7,064 nucleotides of DNA from CAIVAT01 sp037137455 (GCA_037137455.1 JBAXKG010000096.1:1-7064), one strand, 5' to 3'. Positions 1-6,698 are shown, counted from the stretch's first letter. Program-made: numbers and translations. The notes: generated by a model from the letters alone, not told the origin.

Positions 1-14
1 ATGCGATCGGACAA

Positions 15-125
15 GCCGGAGCATCTGACCACCTTGCGCCGGTTTTGGTTGACCACCTTAACTTATTGACAATCTATAAACTGAGATGGTCAGGCTGTAT
101 CGGCGAAGACTGGTCAAAGCCAGCG
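15..125. repeat. Symmetric four-copy TGACCA/TGGTCA array, IS21-type terminal-repeat remnant
   Basis: Two direct copies of a unit built as GCCG, 5-8 variable bases, then TGACCA lie at 15-35 and 38-59, with TGACCA at 26-31 and 50-55. Two copies in the opposite orientation follow, with TGGTCA at 87-92 and 111-116. The spacing is the same on both sides: 18 bases between motifs within each pair and 31 bases between the pairs. The inverted copies are more diverged (GATGGTCAGGCTGTATCGGC at 85-104). IS21-family elements are known to carry several copies of a roughly 20-bp repeat at each end, facing inward, so this could be a left and a right end brought together by internal deletion, or a short non-autonomous derivative. 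No transposase is present. A dimeric regulator's operator array is an alternative. The outer boundary is uncertain because the array begins near the window edge. Confidence 0.5.
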
Positions 126-140
126 TTTTTTCCAAAGGGG

Positions 141-1421
141 CTACAATTTTTTTATAATCAGCTTGTCAACGCGGTTTCCGTCAAGGTCGACCACCTCCAG
201 CTCGTAACCCATGAAAATGAATTTCTCCCCCGGTTTCGGGAAGTGTTTCATCATGCTGATGGTTAGTCCGGCCAGCGTATTGAACTTTACATTGTGCTTG
301 TCAAATCCCTGCAGGTTGAATTTGTAGGCAAACTCATAGAACGACACCTGCCCGTCGGCCAGCCAGGAGCCGTCGGCCCGCTGGTGGATCTGAGGGATCA
401 GGGATTCACCCTTGTCGAATTCCCCGATAATGGCTTCCAGTATGTCGTTCAGCACCACCATTCCGGCGATGGATCCGTATTCGTCGACAACCAGTCCGTA
501 ATGCGTCTTTTTTTCCCGGAACAATTCAAGGGTTTCATATACCGTCATCGAATCGAGGATAAGCTGTGCCGGTCTGATATAATCTTCCAGCTTCTGCTCA
601 ACATCCCGCCGGTAGCCCATGAACACCTCCTTCAGGTAAACCACGCCGACCACTTTGTTGATGTTGTCCCTGCATACCGGGTAAACCGAGTGCATGCGCA
701 CCCTGATCTTGTTCCAGCTTTCAGGATTGCTTTCAGCCACGTCGAGCCATACCAGTTCCGAATGGTGCGTCATGAGGGAGGTGATCTTCTGGTCGCCAAG
801 GTTGAACACCCGCTCAACGAGGAGATGTTCAATCTGCTGAACATCACCGCCCAGGGTTCCCTGCATAACCAATGCGCGGATCTCTTCCTCCGTTACTCTG
901 GATTCGGAGGATGGGGTTATCCTGAGCACTTTTAATATAAAATCGCTGAGTTTGGTAAGCAGCCAGGTAACCGGTATGAGTATCTTGGAAAGTAAGACTG
1001 CAGGGGGCACCATCACTTTGGTAACTCCTTCGGGGTTGATCAGGCCAATTCGCTTCGGTACCAGCTCACCAATAAGCATGGCGACAAGGGTCACAATCGT
1101 CACCACAATGACCAGTGCCAGGGTATTGGCTGTGGGTTGCGACATCCCGGTTGTGATGAGGAGGGAAGCCAAGCCTTCGGATATCTCAGCACTGCTGAAA
1201 ACCCCGGTCAGAATTCCAATGAGTGTAACAACAATCTGCACAGTCGATAGCACGCCAGCTGGCTTAGTCAATTGTTCGAGTGCAGCCTTCGCTCCCTTGT
1301 GCCCTGCCCTGGCATCCATTTCGAGTTTTGTCCTCCGGGAAGATACCATAGCAATCTCGGTCATTACGAAGAGCCCGTTGACAATGAAAAGGCAAAACAA
1401 AATGATAATTTCTATAATCAT
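141..1421 (-). CDS. CNNM/CorC-family membrane protein with CBS domain pair (hemolysin-family annotation)
   Basis: This is an inner-membrane protein of the DUF21-CBS-CorC_HlyC family. Members are often annotated as hemolysins but are better linked to magnesium/cobalt or other cation transport and resistance. The DUF21 (CNNM) membrane domain covers about residues 1-170, with hydrophobic segments near 3-20, 56-76, 99-118 and 134-156 and the family signature GELVPKR at 118-124. A CBS pair covers about 212-336, its second half showing VVDEYGSIAGMVVLNDILEA at 311-330. A CorC_HlyC domain closes the protein at about 345-425. The 426-aa length is normal and nothing is broken. The ATG lies in the ATGA overlap with the upstream channel gene, so translation is probably coupled; no Shine-Dalgarno sequence is obvious. 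No terminator hairpin is visible after the TAG stop at 141-143. The family call is secure; the transported ion is not readable from the sequence. Confidence 0.93.
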   Translation of the reverse strand: MIIEIIILFCLFIVNGLFVMTEIAMVSSRRTKLEMDARAGHKGAKAALEQLTKPAGVLSTVQIVVTLIGILTGVFSSAEISEGLASLLITTGMSQPTANTLALVIVVTIVTLVAMLIGELVPKRIGLINPEGVTKVMVPPAVLLSKILIPVTWLLTKLSDFILKVLRITPSSESRVTEEEIRALVMQGTLGGDVQQIEHLLVERVFNLGDQKITSLMTHHSELVWLDVAESNPESWNKIRVRMHSVYPVCRDNINKVVGVVYLKEVFMGYRRDVEQKLEDYIRPAQLILDSMTVYETLELFREKKTHYGLVVDEYGSIAGMVVLNDILEAIIGEFDKGESLIPQIHQRADGSWLADGQVSFYEFAYKFNLQGFDKHNVKFNTLAGLTISMMKHFPKPGEKFIFMGYELEVVDLDGNRVDKLIIKKL

Positions 1422-3838
1422 AAACTGTCATTTATTGAAGGGTTGATGATATTTATGTCCTGCCTTGGGATAGGAACTTTGACATTATTTTCTTTTAATT
1501 TCTTAAAAACCCCGAACAGAACGTCGCTCTTGGTGCTTCGTCCTTCACCCTTTTCGGAGATCCAGAACAGCAGCTCAAAGTCGAGCGAACTTTGGCCAAC
1601 CAGGGTGAAGTAAACCAAAGGTTTTGGATCCTTCAATATCTTTGGATGATTGTTGAGGATTTCCATAACGAGATGTTGTACCAGAAAGGGATCCGACTCG
1701 ATACTCACGCTCAGCGGGACTTTCACCCTGCGTTTCATATCCGAAAGTGTCCAGTTTATCACCTCGTTTGATATCAGCTGTTCGTTCGGTACAATAATCT
1801 CTGAGCCGTCGAAGGTGTGGATGTTGCTTGAACGAAGATCAATTGATTTTACACGTCCTATGAGCGTGCCAACCTGCACGGTATCGCCAATCTGGATGGG
1901 CCTTTCAAACAGGAGGATCAATCCTGAGACGATATTGCTGAATATTTTCTGAAGTCCAAAGCCGACACCCACGCCGAATGCTCCAAGGATGAGGGTGAAT
2001 TTGTCCATCGGGATGCCCGTAGCATTGAATGCCAGGAAAAAACCTGAAACGATCAGGCTGTACTTTACCGACATGGCTATGGTATGGGGAAGACCCTTGG
2101 ACAATGGCATGCGGTTGAGCACATCGTTCTCCAGGATCAGTTGAAGGAACCTCGCTAAAAAAAAGGAGCCAAAGATGACTGCAAAGAAAAGCAGAACAAT
2201 GTCGAGCGAGAAACTGGCAGTTCCAATCACAAACTTGTAGGTGAAAAAAGAGATGACCAGGTCCGACGCGTAATTATCTATATAAAAAGCCTGTAAAAAC
2301 CCCACAAGCCAATAAAACACGGTCAGCATGTTCAGGATCAGGATCGACCACTCTTTTATCTGTTCCCCGTAAAGGTTGAAAATATTCAATTTTCGGATCT
2401 GAGGTGAATCGATTCCCAGAACAACAATTCCATTCAGCATGATGATGGCAACATAAAGCATCATCGCACTCAGGGTATTGATAAACACTGCATTGATAAC
2501 CATGAAAGTGAGGACAACCCTGCCTGAAAGATTTGAGGCCAGCCCCGTTATGGCAAGGGCCAGATTAAAAATAACAAAGATGTAAACAAGGCTCCTGAGG
2601 AGGCCCATGTCCATGTGCTTCCTGAGTTTGACAAGCATCATTCCGAGGAGGCCTGCTTCAAAAACTGCAACAATCAGGTATATCAGACGGGCAAGTACAA
2701 TGTCGGAAACGACAAGTATAATTAACAGGTACATTAAAATGATAAAACCGAACCAATAGAGATATACCTGGTATTTGCGGTCCATGATCCTGTTAAACAG
2801 GTTAAAGAGAGGGTAAATGGTGATAAACACAATTAACTCACGAAAGATGTAAGGGCGATCAGGAAAGATAAACGCAGCTGCTAAAAGGGTTAGCAAGGCT
2901 GCCGCACTCAAAGGCTTTGAGATCAGGACCAGCAGCATCTCCTTGTAAAATTTTCCGTATCCTTCCAGGTTAAGGTGGACCCTTCTCTTTAGCATGTAAA
3001 AAAGTACCAGGAGGGCTGAAAAAAGCAACAACAATATGATAATTAAAGGCTGATGAACAAGGAGGTAATCGCCAAGTTCTTTTAACTTTACCTTTTTGAA
3101 GGTTTGAAGTGCATGGGTGAAGGCATACAGGTAATCCTTTCGGAAATCAATACCAAACAAAGGAACCTGGCCTTTGGTAAATAAATTCAATTCTGTCCGT
3201 TTGATGCGGTCAAGCGTTCTTTGAAGGGCAAGGTCGATCTTTATACTCAGGGTGATGGTCTTTTCTAGGATTTCGATCATCATCTCTGATTTCTTGTCAA
3301 TCAGGCTCTGCGCGGAATCAATGAAAACAATCGTGGTCGCCATATTCCGGGTAACGGGACTGTTAAGTGAATCCTTATGTAACAGAAGCCTGGTTTTTTT
3401 CCATACCTCTTCTTCCCATTGAAGCATGTTCATCAAATCCTCATGTGACTGGAGAATCTCTCTAAGCTGATGTTCTTCCTTTGCAATGATCCGCTCCTGC
3501 TGTTGCAGAAATATTTTCCTGCTTTCCAGTGTCAGGAGGCTGATCAGGGTATCATTCCGGTCTATTACTTTTAAAAGGCTGGTGTCGATCTTTGAACGGA
3601 TCAGTTCGTTCCTGGCTTTGATCATTTCCAGGGTACCGGCTTTATATAGGTTAAGAATTGCCTCCCGGGTTTTGGATACCAGCTGTACAGACCTGGAGGG
3701 AATTTCGCTCATTTTAAGTACTTCCGGCTGCTTAATCTCCCCATCGGAATGCACTGGTTCAACTGACTGCCCGAGCGTGGAGCCCAGCATAAAAAGCCCG
3801 TAAACGATGAAAAACAGAAATAATCGTATTGTTTTCAT
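1418..3838 (-). CDS. Large MscS-family mechanosensitive ion channel
   Basis: This is a small-conductance mechanosensitive channel of the large, multi-helix type (as in MscK, YbiO or YjeP), expected in the inner membrane where it opens under hypo-osmotic stress. A signal peptide covers about residues 1-24 (SerThrLeuGlyGln region). A charged, helical, probably coiled-coil periplasmic section follows to about 255. About ten or eleven membrane segments then run from about 263 to 638. The pore helix has the glycine/alanine pattern LGAFGVGVGFGLQKIFSNIV at 618-637, followed by ERPIQIGD at 645-652 and PNEQLISNEVINW at 684-696 in the beta domain. The carboxyl domain ends with VPIPRQDINI at 788-797, typical of the family. 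At 806 aa it is far longer than E. coli MscS (286 aa) but normal for the large class. The stop overlaps the start of the CorC-type gene. The ATG at 3838 is favoured because it gives a proper signal peptide. Confidence 0.95.
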   Translation of the reverse strand: MKTIRLFLFFIVYGLFMLGSTLGQSVEPVHSDGEIKQPEVLKMSEIPSRSVQLVSKTREAILNLYKAGTLEMIKARNELIRSKIDTSLLKVIDRNDTLISLLTLESRKIFLQQQERIIAKEEHQLREILQSHEDLMNMLQWEEEVWKKTRLLLHKDSLNSPVTRNMATTIVFIDSAQSLIDKKSEMMIEILEKTITLSIKIDLALQRTLDRIKRTELNLFTKGQVPLFGIDFRKDYLYAFTHALQTFKKVKLKELGDYLLVHQPLIIILLLLFSALLVLFYMLKRRVHLNLEGYGKFYKEMLLVLISKPLSAAALLTLLAAAFIFPDRPYIFRELIVFITIYPLFNLFNRIMDRKYQVYLYWFGFIILMYLLIILVVSDIVLARLIYLIVAVFEAGLLGMMLVKLRKHMDMGLLRSLVYIFVIFNLALAITGLASNLSGRVVLTFMVINAVFINTLSAMMLYVAIIMLNGIVVLGIDSPQIRKLNIFNLYGEQIKEWSILILNMLTVFYWLVGFLQAFYIDNYASDLVISFFTYKFVIGTASFSLDIVLLFFAVIFGSFFLARFLQLILENDVLNRMPLSKGLPHTIAMSVKYSLIVSGFFLAFNATGIPMDKFTLILGAFGVGVGFGLQKIFSNIVSGLILLFERPIQIGDTVQVGTLIGRVKSIDLRSSNIHTFDGSEIIVPNEQLISNEVINWTLSDMKRRVKVPLSVSIESDPFLVQHLVMEILNNHPKILKDPKPLVYFTLVGQSSLDFELLFWISEKGEGRSTKSDVLFGVFKKLKENNVKVPIPRQDINIINPSINDSL

Positions 3839-3855
3839 GCGAAGAAGATAACTTG

Positions 3856-3863
3856 CAAATATA
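3856..3863 (-). promoter_or_regulatory. Candidate Bacteroidota -7 box for the mscS-corC operon
   Basis: On the minus strand the sequence reads TATATTTG, a full match to the Bacteroidota -7 consensus TAnnTTTG, 17 bases before the ATG at 3838. This would give a very short leader. No clear TTG -33 element sits 19-21 bases upstream, so the assignment rests on the -7 box and its position alone. Confidence 0.4.
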
Positions 3864-3872
3864 AGCGGAATA

Positions 3873-3885
3873 TCCTGACTCAGGA
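3873..3885. promoter_or_regulatory. Palindrome TCCTGA-C-TCAGGA, possible operator
   Basis: This is a perfect 6-bp inverted repeat around a single central base. It lies 9 bases upstream of the candidate -7 box, so it falls between the -7 and -33 regions of the channel operon promoter. A dimeric repressor bound there would block initiation. With a 13-bp total length, chance cannot be excluded, and no regulator can be named. Confidence 0.25.
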
Positions 3886-4032
3886 AGGAGTGTGGGTACT
3901 GAACTTATCGAACATATCAAACCAAAGGTATAGTTATTCTTACTTTTTTACAAAGAATAAAATCAAAAGAGCAGCAAAATCAATAAGTTTAAATCCTTGA
4001 AAACAGCCACTTTGCCATACACCTCATTCTTA

Positions 4033-4090
4033 GGCTAACGCACAAACACTACACCTTTGGGTTTTACCAACACCCAGCGTTACGTTAGAG
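4033..4090. repeat. attC-like imperfect inverted repeat (integron-cassette recombination site candidate)
   Basis: The left arm CTAACGC (4035-4041) can pair with either of two overlapping right-arm versions, GCGTTA (4077-4082) or CGTTAG (4083-4088). Between them lie smaller foldback elements: TTGG/CCAA at 4057-4060 and 4067-4070, and GGGT/ACCC at 4059-4062 and 4072-4075. The CTAAC...GTTAG ends, the overall length of about 58 bases and the imperfect internal symmetry resemble integron attC sites. The outer seven-base boxes GGCTAAC and GTTAGAG each miss the RYYYAAC and GTTRRRY consensus at one position. No integrase gene and no second copy were found in the window, so a different Bacteroidota intergenic palindrome family is equally possible. 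Confidence 0.35.
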
Positions 4091-4202
4091 AATGTGAAAT
4101 TCGTTAAATTTCCAAACCCAGTCCTATTATAATTATCATTTTGCAGTTGGTCAATAAGATTAACCCGAATGTTGCTTGGTAAAAATATATTATCAAAAAG
4201 CC

Positions 4203-4233
4203 TTGTTTTATGTTGAAATATTAACCATATTTG
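4203..4233 (+). promoter_or_regulatory. Candidate promoter for the lipoprotein gene
   Basis: TTG at 4203-4205 is followed after 20 bases by CATATTTG at 4226-4233, which matches the Bacteroidota -7 consensus TAnnTTTG at all defined positions but the first. The spacing fits the expected 19-21 bases. The implied leader is about 105 bases, longer than for the other genes here. In such AT-rich DNA a chance match is quite possible. Confidence 0.3.
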
Positions 4234-4346
4234 TTTGATAATGAGGTGCCATAAATAAACTAATGTGTAATTTGACTGGACATCGCCCTCAATCGGCAAC
4301 TTTTCATACCGCCAGCCATTGGCAGTAATTTTAAAACCATAATAAC

Positions 4347-5297
4347 ATGAAAAGAGCAATATTTTTATTAGCAATTTTATGCATTCTTTTCGGATGCAAA
4401 AAAAAAGAGAAAGAGGGAGGGAAATTAGAATGTACTATGACATACAATATTTTAAATAATACGAAAGTGGGTAACAATATAAAGGCAAATAATGAAATAA
4501 TGATCGATCGATATTCCCAATTTGGAGATTACATAACAAGTATTACCCCAAGCAGATTTGTTGGAAAGTTCTTACATATAAGACTAACAAATTGGCACGA
4601 AGGCATGGACCAGCATTTCAATATTGATTTTTTTAACAATCAATTAGATTTGGCTAGTCCACAGCGATTGGCTGATTTTAGCAATAATAGCTCTGTAAGT
4701 TTCACACCCGAAGGTATCAATGTCAGTGATAAAAAGGAATTAATATATTTCATTGCTGTCTGCTTATTCCTTTACCAGGAATTTGAATTACCGGTGCAAT
4801 ATGAGAGTTTTTCAGGAAAAATTTTACAATACCTTAATTGTGAGGGGGGGGTTAACAATAATTTTGATGGTATCTTCATAGGGGCTGAAAGAACAGGATG
4901 CTTTGTTAAAGCAAGTCATGAAAATTTTATGGCACCTATATTCGATCAAAATTGGCCTGGTTTTACTGGAAATTGTCCAGTAACGGGACACACTTATGTA
5001 TTTGGGAATACCGATTCTACTTTTATTTTCGACAATGGGCCGGATGGTACCCAGACTAATAACAACCCCATGGGACAACCGGGATATATTATAAGGAGCT
5101 CTAATTTTAATCCAATAACTATATCAGCAATACCGGTTGGAGAAACAAAAACAATAAAAGGAACCATGAGTTTTAACACAACCGATTTGATTCAAATATA
5201 TGCGGGAAAAGACAACATTCCCTATACTATGGATGATTATTTTGTATATGCCCCTAATTTTTGGGAAAGAATTTCGGTGACACTTGAATCCTATTAA
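4347..5297 (+). CDS. Orphan lipoprotein of unknown function
   Basis: A 316-aa lipoprotein whose function is not recognised. Residues 1-17 form a short signal peptide with lipobox LFGC, cysteine 17 being the lipidation site. It is followed by KKKEKEGG, a charged stretch that in Bacteroidota can favour outer-membrane or surface export. The mature part is rich in Asn, Phe, Thr and Gly, has cysteines at 29, 139, 165, 185 and 210, and no internal membrane helix except a mildly hydrophobic patch at about 132-145. It reads like a secreted beta-rich domain, but no family motif is evident. The DNA is visibly AT-richer than the channel operon and contains an A9 run at 4398-4406 and a G8 run at 4844-4851. 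The gene stands alone between an attC-like repeat and an IS21-type remnant, which suggests horizontal acquisition. The start is fixed by the signal peptide; no Shine-Dalgarno sequence is seen. Confidence 0.85.
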   Translation: MKRAIFLLAILCILFGCKKKEKEGGKLECTMTYNILNNTKVGNNIKANNEIMIDRYSQFGDYITSITPSRFVGKFLHIRLTNWHEGMDQHFNIDFFNNQLDLASPQRLADFSNNSSVSFTPEGINVSDKKELIYFIAVCLFLYQEFELPVQYESFSGKILQYLNCEGGVNNNFDGIFIGAERTGCFVKASHENFMAPIFDQNWPGFTGNCPVTGHTYVFGNTDSTFIFDNGPDGTQTNNNPMGQPGYIIRSSNFNPITISAIPVGETKTIKGTMSFNTTDLIQIYAGKDNIPYTMDDYFVYAPNFWERISVTLESY

Positions 5298-5523
5298 GAA
5301 TTATAAGACTACTGGCTCCGCATACAGCGAAAAAACTATTGCCAATCGAGTGGGCAGCCCCGCCGGCATGCTGAAGGTGCAACTCTTGATTATTCCGGGG
5401 CAAAGTGAGCTACCCTATTCCGGAGCAAAGTGAGCCACTATTCCGGCGATACGGCCCCCTCCAAAAGACAATTACAGGCATCTTGCCAGTGTAAACAGGA
5501 TTGTTGACAAGTGAATATCTCGA
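5298..5523. other. Intergenic region with mobile-element debris
   Basis: No gene is supported between the lipoprotein stop and the terminator at 5524. A GC-rich patch at about 5350-5380 contrasts with the AT-rich gene before it and leads directly into the IS21-type repeats at 5391-5446. It may be part of the same element's remnant, but its translations show no transposase similarity that I can recognise. Confidence 0.5.
5391..5446. repeat. IS21-type terminal repeats, solo end remnant
   Basis: TATTCCGGGGCAAAGTGAGC (5391-5410) is followed 25 bases later by TATTCCGGAGCAAAGTGAGC (5416-5435) and 23 bases after that by a third truncated copy, TATTCCGG (5439-5446). The tandem 20-bp units with about 24-bp period and CCGG...GTGAGCCAC content are typical of IS21-family ends, where they bind the transposase IstA. 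The units resemble those at 15-59 (both contain CCGGAGCA followed by TGA and CCAC) but differ enough to come from another element. Neither istA nor istB, nor an oppositely oriented partner end, is present nearby, so this is a solo end left by deletion or decay. Confidence 0.6.
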
Positions 5524-5554
5524 TTAAAAAAGAAGCCACCAATTTGGCAGCTTC
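5524..5554 (-). terminator. Rho-independent terminator of the membrane-protein/HTH operon
   Basis: Read on the minus strand, 5554 down to 5532 forms a 10-bp stem with two internal G-T wobbles (GAAGCTGCCA pairing with TGGTGGCTTC) and a 3-base AAT loop. Six T residues follow immediately (5531-5526). It lies about 115 bases beyond the HTH gene stop and is oriented to end that operon. The plus strand has no T-run after the hairpin, so it should not terminate the lipoprotein transcript. Confidence 0.75.
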
Positions 5555-5669
5555 GCACAGACAGGGGCAGATATATCGAGTTATTCAAAGTCGGGAAAGA
5601 GAGATAAGATTACGCTATGCCCTGCGGAAGGGATTATGATGTTTTATACGCCGGGAGTAATATTGTTCC

Positions 5670-5876
5670 TTAACCCGGAGTATTGGTTTTAAAATATGAT
5701 GAAAATTTTTCATCGACATGCTGATCGAACCACACGTCGATAATTGATTTCCTGAACCTCCATTCTTTTCCCAGTTTAGCAGCCGGGATTTTACCATCCT
5801 GTGCCCAGGTATAAATCGTTTGCGGTTTAAGCTTCAGGTATCTTGCAACCTGCTCCAATGTCATGATATCATCCAT
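5670..5876 (-). CDS. Small excisionase/MerR-type helix-turn-helix DNA-binding protein
   Basis: A 68-aa protein made almost entirely of one HTH_17-type (excisionase/MerR-like winged helix) domain at about residues 4-50. The pattern is MTLEQVARYLKLKPQTIYTW (helix-turn-helix, residues 5-24), then KIPAAKLGKEWRFRKSIIDVW (29-49), with the GK.WRF wing typical of the family. It has no sensing domain, as usual for small excisionase-like proteins, which act as DNA-bending regulators or recombination directionality factors. The start at 5876 lies 3 bases after the upstream stop, with AGGAA about 9 bases before the ATG, inside the end of the membrane-protein gene, so the two are co-transcribed and perhaps coupled. 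No integrase is nearby, so a transcriptional role is more likely than excision. Its target is unknown. Confidence 0.85.
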   Translation of the reverse strand: MDDIMTLEQVARYLKLKPQTIYTWAQDGKIPAAKLGKEWRFRKSIIDVWFDQHVDEKFSSYFKTNTPG

Positions 5877-5879
5877 GGG

Positions 5880-6668
5880 CTATTTCCTGATTTGATTTAA
5901 GATCTTATCTGCCCCTGTTGACTTATTACTGGTTGTATCCGCACTATTTCCGGGAGTGGTTTTTCCTTCAGGTTTTTCAAGCTGTTTCGGTGAAACGAGT
6001 TGCTCAACAGAATAGATAATGGCGGTGTAAAAATTACCTTCATATTTCCTGAAAATCTTAAACTCCTCATGTTTTTCACACAGAAAAGGCCGTAAATTCC
6101 AAGCCAGCTGGATACCGACAAATGCAAGGATAATGATCCATATCCTGAATATGGTAACCCCGATCTGCGGATAGATGCTTTTATTTTCACATGCATATTT
6201 CAATGCATCGACCATGAGCCGCATACCGAAAATTCCGGCAAAAACAAAGATGACCACATGGAGCAACTGCAGGAAATGATAATTTCCACCGGTAACCTGA
6301 AAAACCACCACAATGGGGGCAAACGACAGTGCGATGGTGGCTGTAAGAACCACCCCGCTTAAAACAATCACGATCATCTGCCTGAAACTCATTTTCGACC
6401 CAAGCACCTGCTGGATGATGAAAAAGGAGGGAAAACAGATGATCACTGTCGAGATAAACAAAATGATGACTTTCAGCCCGGTTACGATGGATTGCAAAAA
6501 GCTGTGATAACTGCCCATCACCATGCCATAAAAAAAAGCAAGCAGGCAAATCAGCAGGATCTGATTCAATATCAACCTGTTTGATTGTTGCTTGTTGATG
6601 TCATTAAAATACGACTCTTTGTTTTGGAAGATCTTAAATACTTCCCTGAATCCCACAAAAGTTTTCAT
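5880..6668 (-). CDS. Five-helix membrane protein, Yip1-like architecture
   Basis: A 262-aa integral inner-membrane protein. After a soluble N-terminus of about 32 residues there are hydrophobic segments at about 34-54, 62-88, 97-122, 132-152 and 168-190. A conserved-looking cytoplasmic or periplasmic motif follows, NLRPFL at 191-196 then FKIFRKYEGNFY at 203-214. The C-terminus, from about 228, is low-complexity, rich in Lys, Pro, Thr, Ser and Asn. The five-helix layout recalls Yip1-domain proteins, and the RPF...F.LFR...NF pattern recalls bacterial membrane proteins that databases sometimes mislabel as actin-binding WH2 proteins. That link is from memory and not tested. No function is known. 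It is the first gene of a two-gene operon with the HTH protein; a TATATTTG box lies upstream. No Shine-Dalgarno sequence is evident. The CDS is secure; the family name is tentative. Confidence 0.85.
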   Translation of the reverse strand: MKTFVGFREVFKIFQNKESYFNDINKQQSNRLILNQILLICLLAFFYGMVMGSYHSFLQSIVTGLKVIILFISTVIICFPSFFIIQQVLGSKMSFRQMIVIVLSGVVLTATIALSFAPIVVVFQVTGGNYHFLQLLHVVIFVFAGIFGMRLMVDALKYACENKSIYPQIGVTIFRIWIIILAFVGIQLAWNLRPFLCEKHEEFKIFRKYEGNFYTAIIYSVEQLVSPKQLEKPEGKTTPGNSADTTSNKSTGADKILNQIRK

Positions 6669-6690
6669 AAAAGTATAGTTTTAATTTCTC

Positions 6691-6698
6691 CAAATATA
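6691..6698 (-). promoter_or_regulatory. Candidate Bacteroidota -7 box for the membrane-protein/HTH operon
   Basis: The minus strand reads TATATTTG, a full match to TAnnTTTG, 22 bases upstream of the ATG at 6668. It is the same octamer and nearly the same distance as at the channel operon, which strengthens both calls. No clear TTG -33 element is visible at the expected place, and the surroundings are very AT-rich. Confidence 0.4.

Larger units (their letters stand above)
3886..4346. other. AT-rich intergenic region between divergent genes, no supported gene
   Basis: This stretch separates the minus-strand channel operon from the plus-strand lipoprotein gene. It is strongly AT-rich. An 8-bp AT-only inverted repeat (TTATTCTT at 3934-3941, AAGAATAA at 3953-3960) has no T-run and is not a convincing terminator. 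The one long open frame, on the minus strand from 4374 down to 4030, overlaps the start of the lipoprotein gene antisense, runs through the attC-like repeat and has no recognisable domain, so it was not called. The attC-like repeat and a possible promoter are listed separately. Confidence 0.6.

Noticed and set aside
294..935. 213-codon plus-strand open frame and other plus-strand frames across 45-1952
   Set aside because: They lie antisense to the well-supported CorC-type and MscS genes and show no domain of their own; they are shadows of the real coding frames.
3934..3960. 8-bp AT-only inverted repeat as a possible terminator
   Set aside because: The stem has almost no GC, the loop is 11 bases, and no T-run follows; in DNA this AT-rich it is expected by chance.
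4030..4374. 114-codon minus-strand open frame in the AT-rich intergenic region
   Set aside because: It overlaps the start of the lipoprotein gene antisense, its end runs through the attC-like repeat, and it shows no domain or start signal. It could be a decayed coding remnant, but that is not supported.
5310..5330. TGGCTC at 5314 as an opposite end matching the IS21-type repeats at 5391
   Set aside because: Only six bases match, and there is no second copy at the expected spacing of about 24 bases.
5651..5678. CCGGG...CCCGG inverted repeat straddling the HTH gene stop
   Set aside because: The 5-bp stem has an 18-base loop and no T-run, and the true terminator is clear at 5524-5554.
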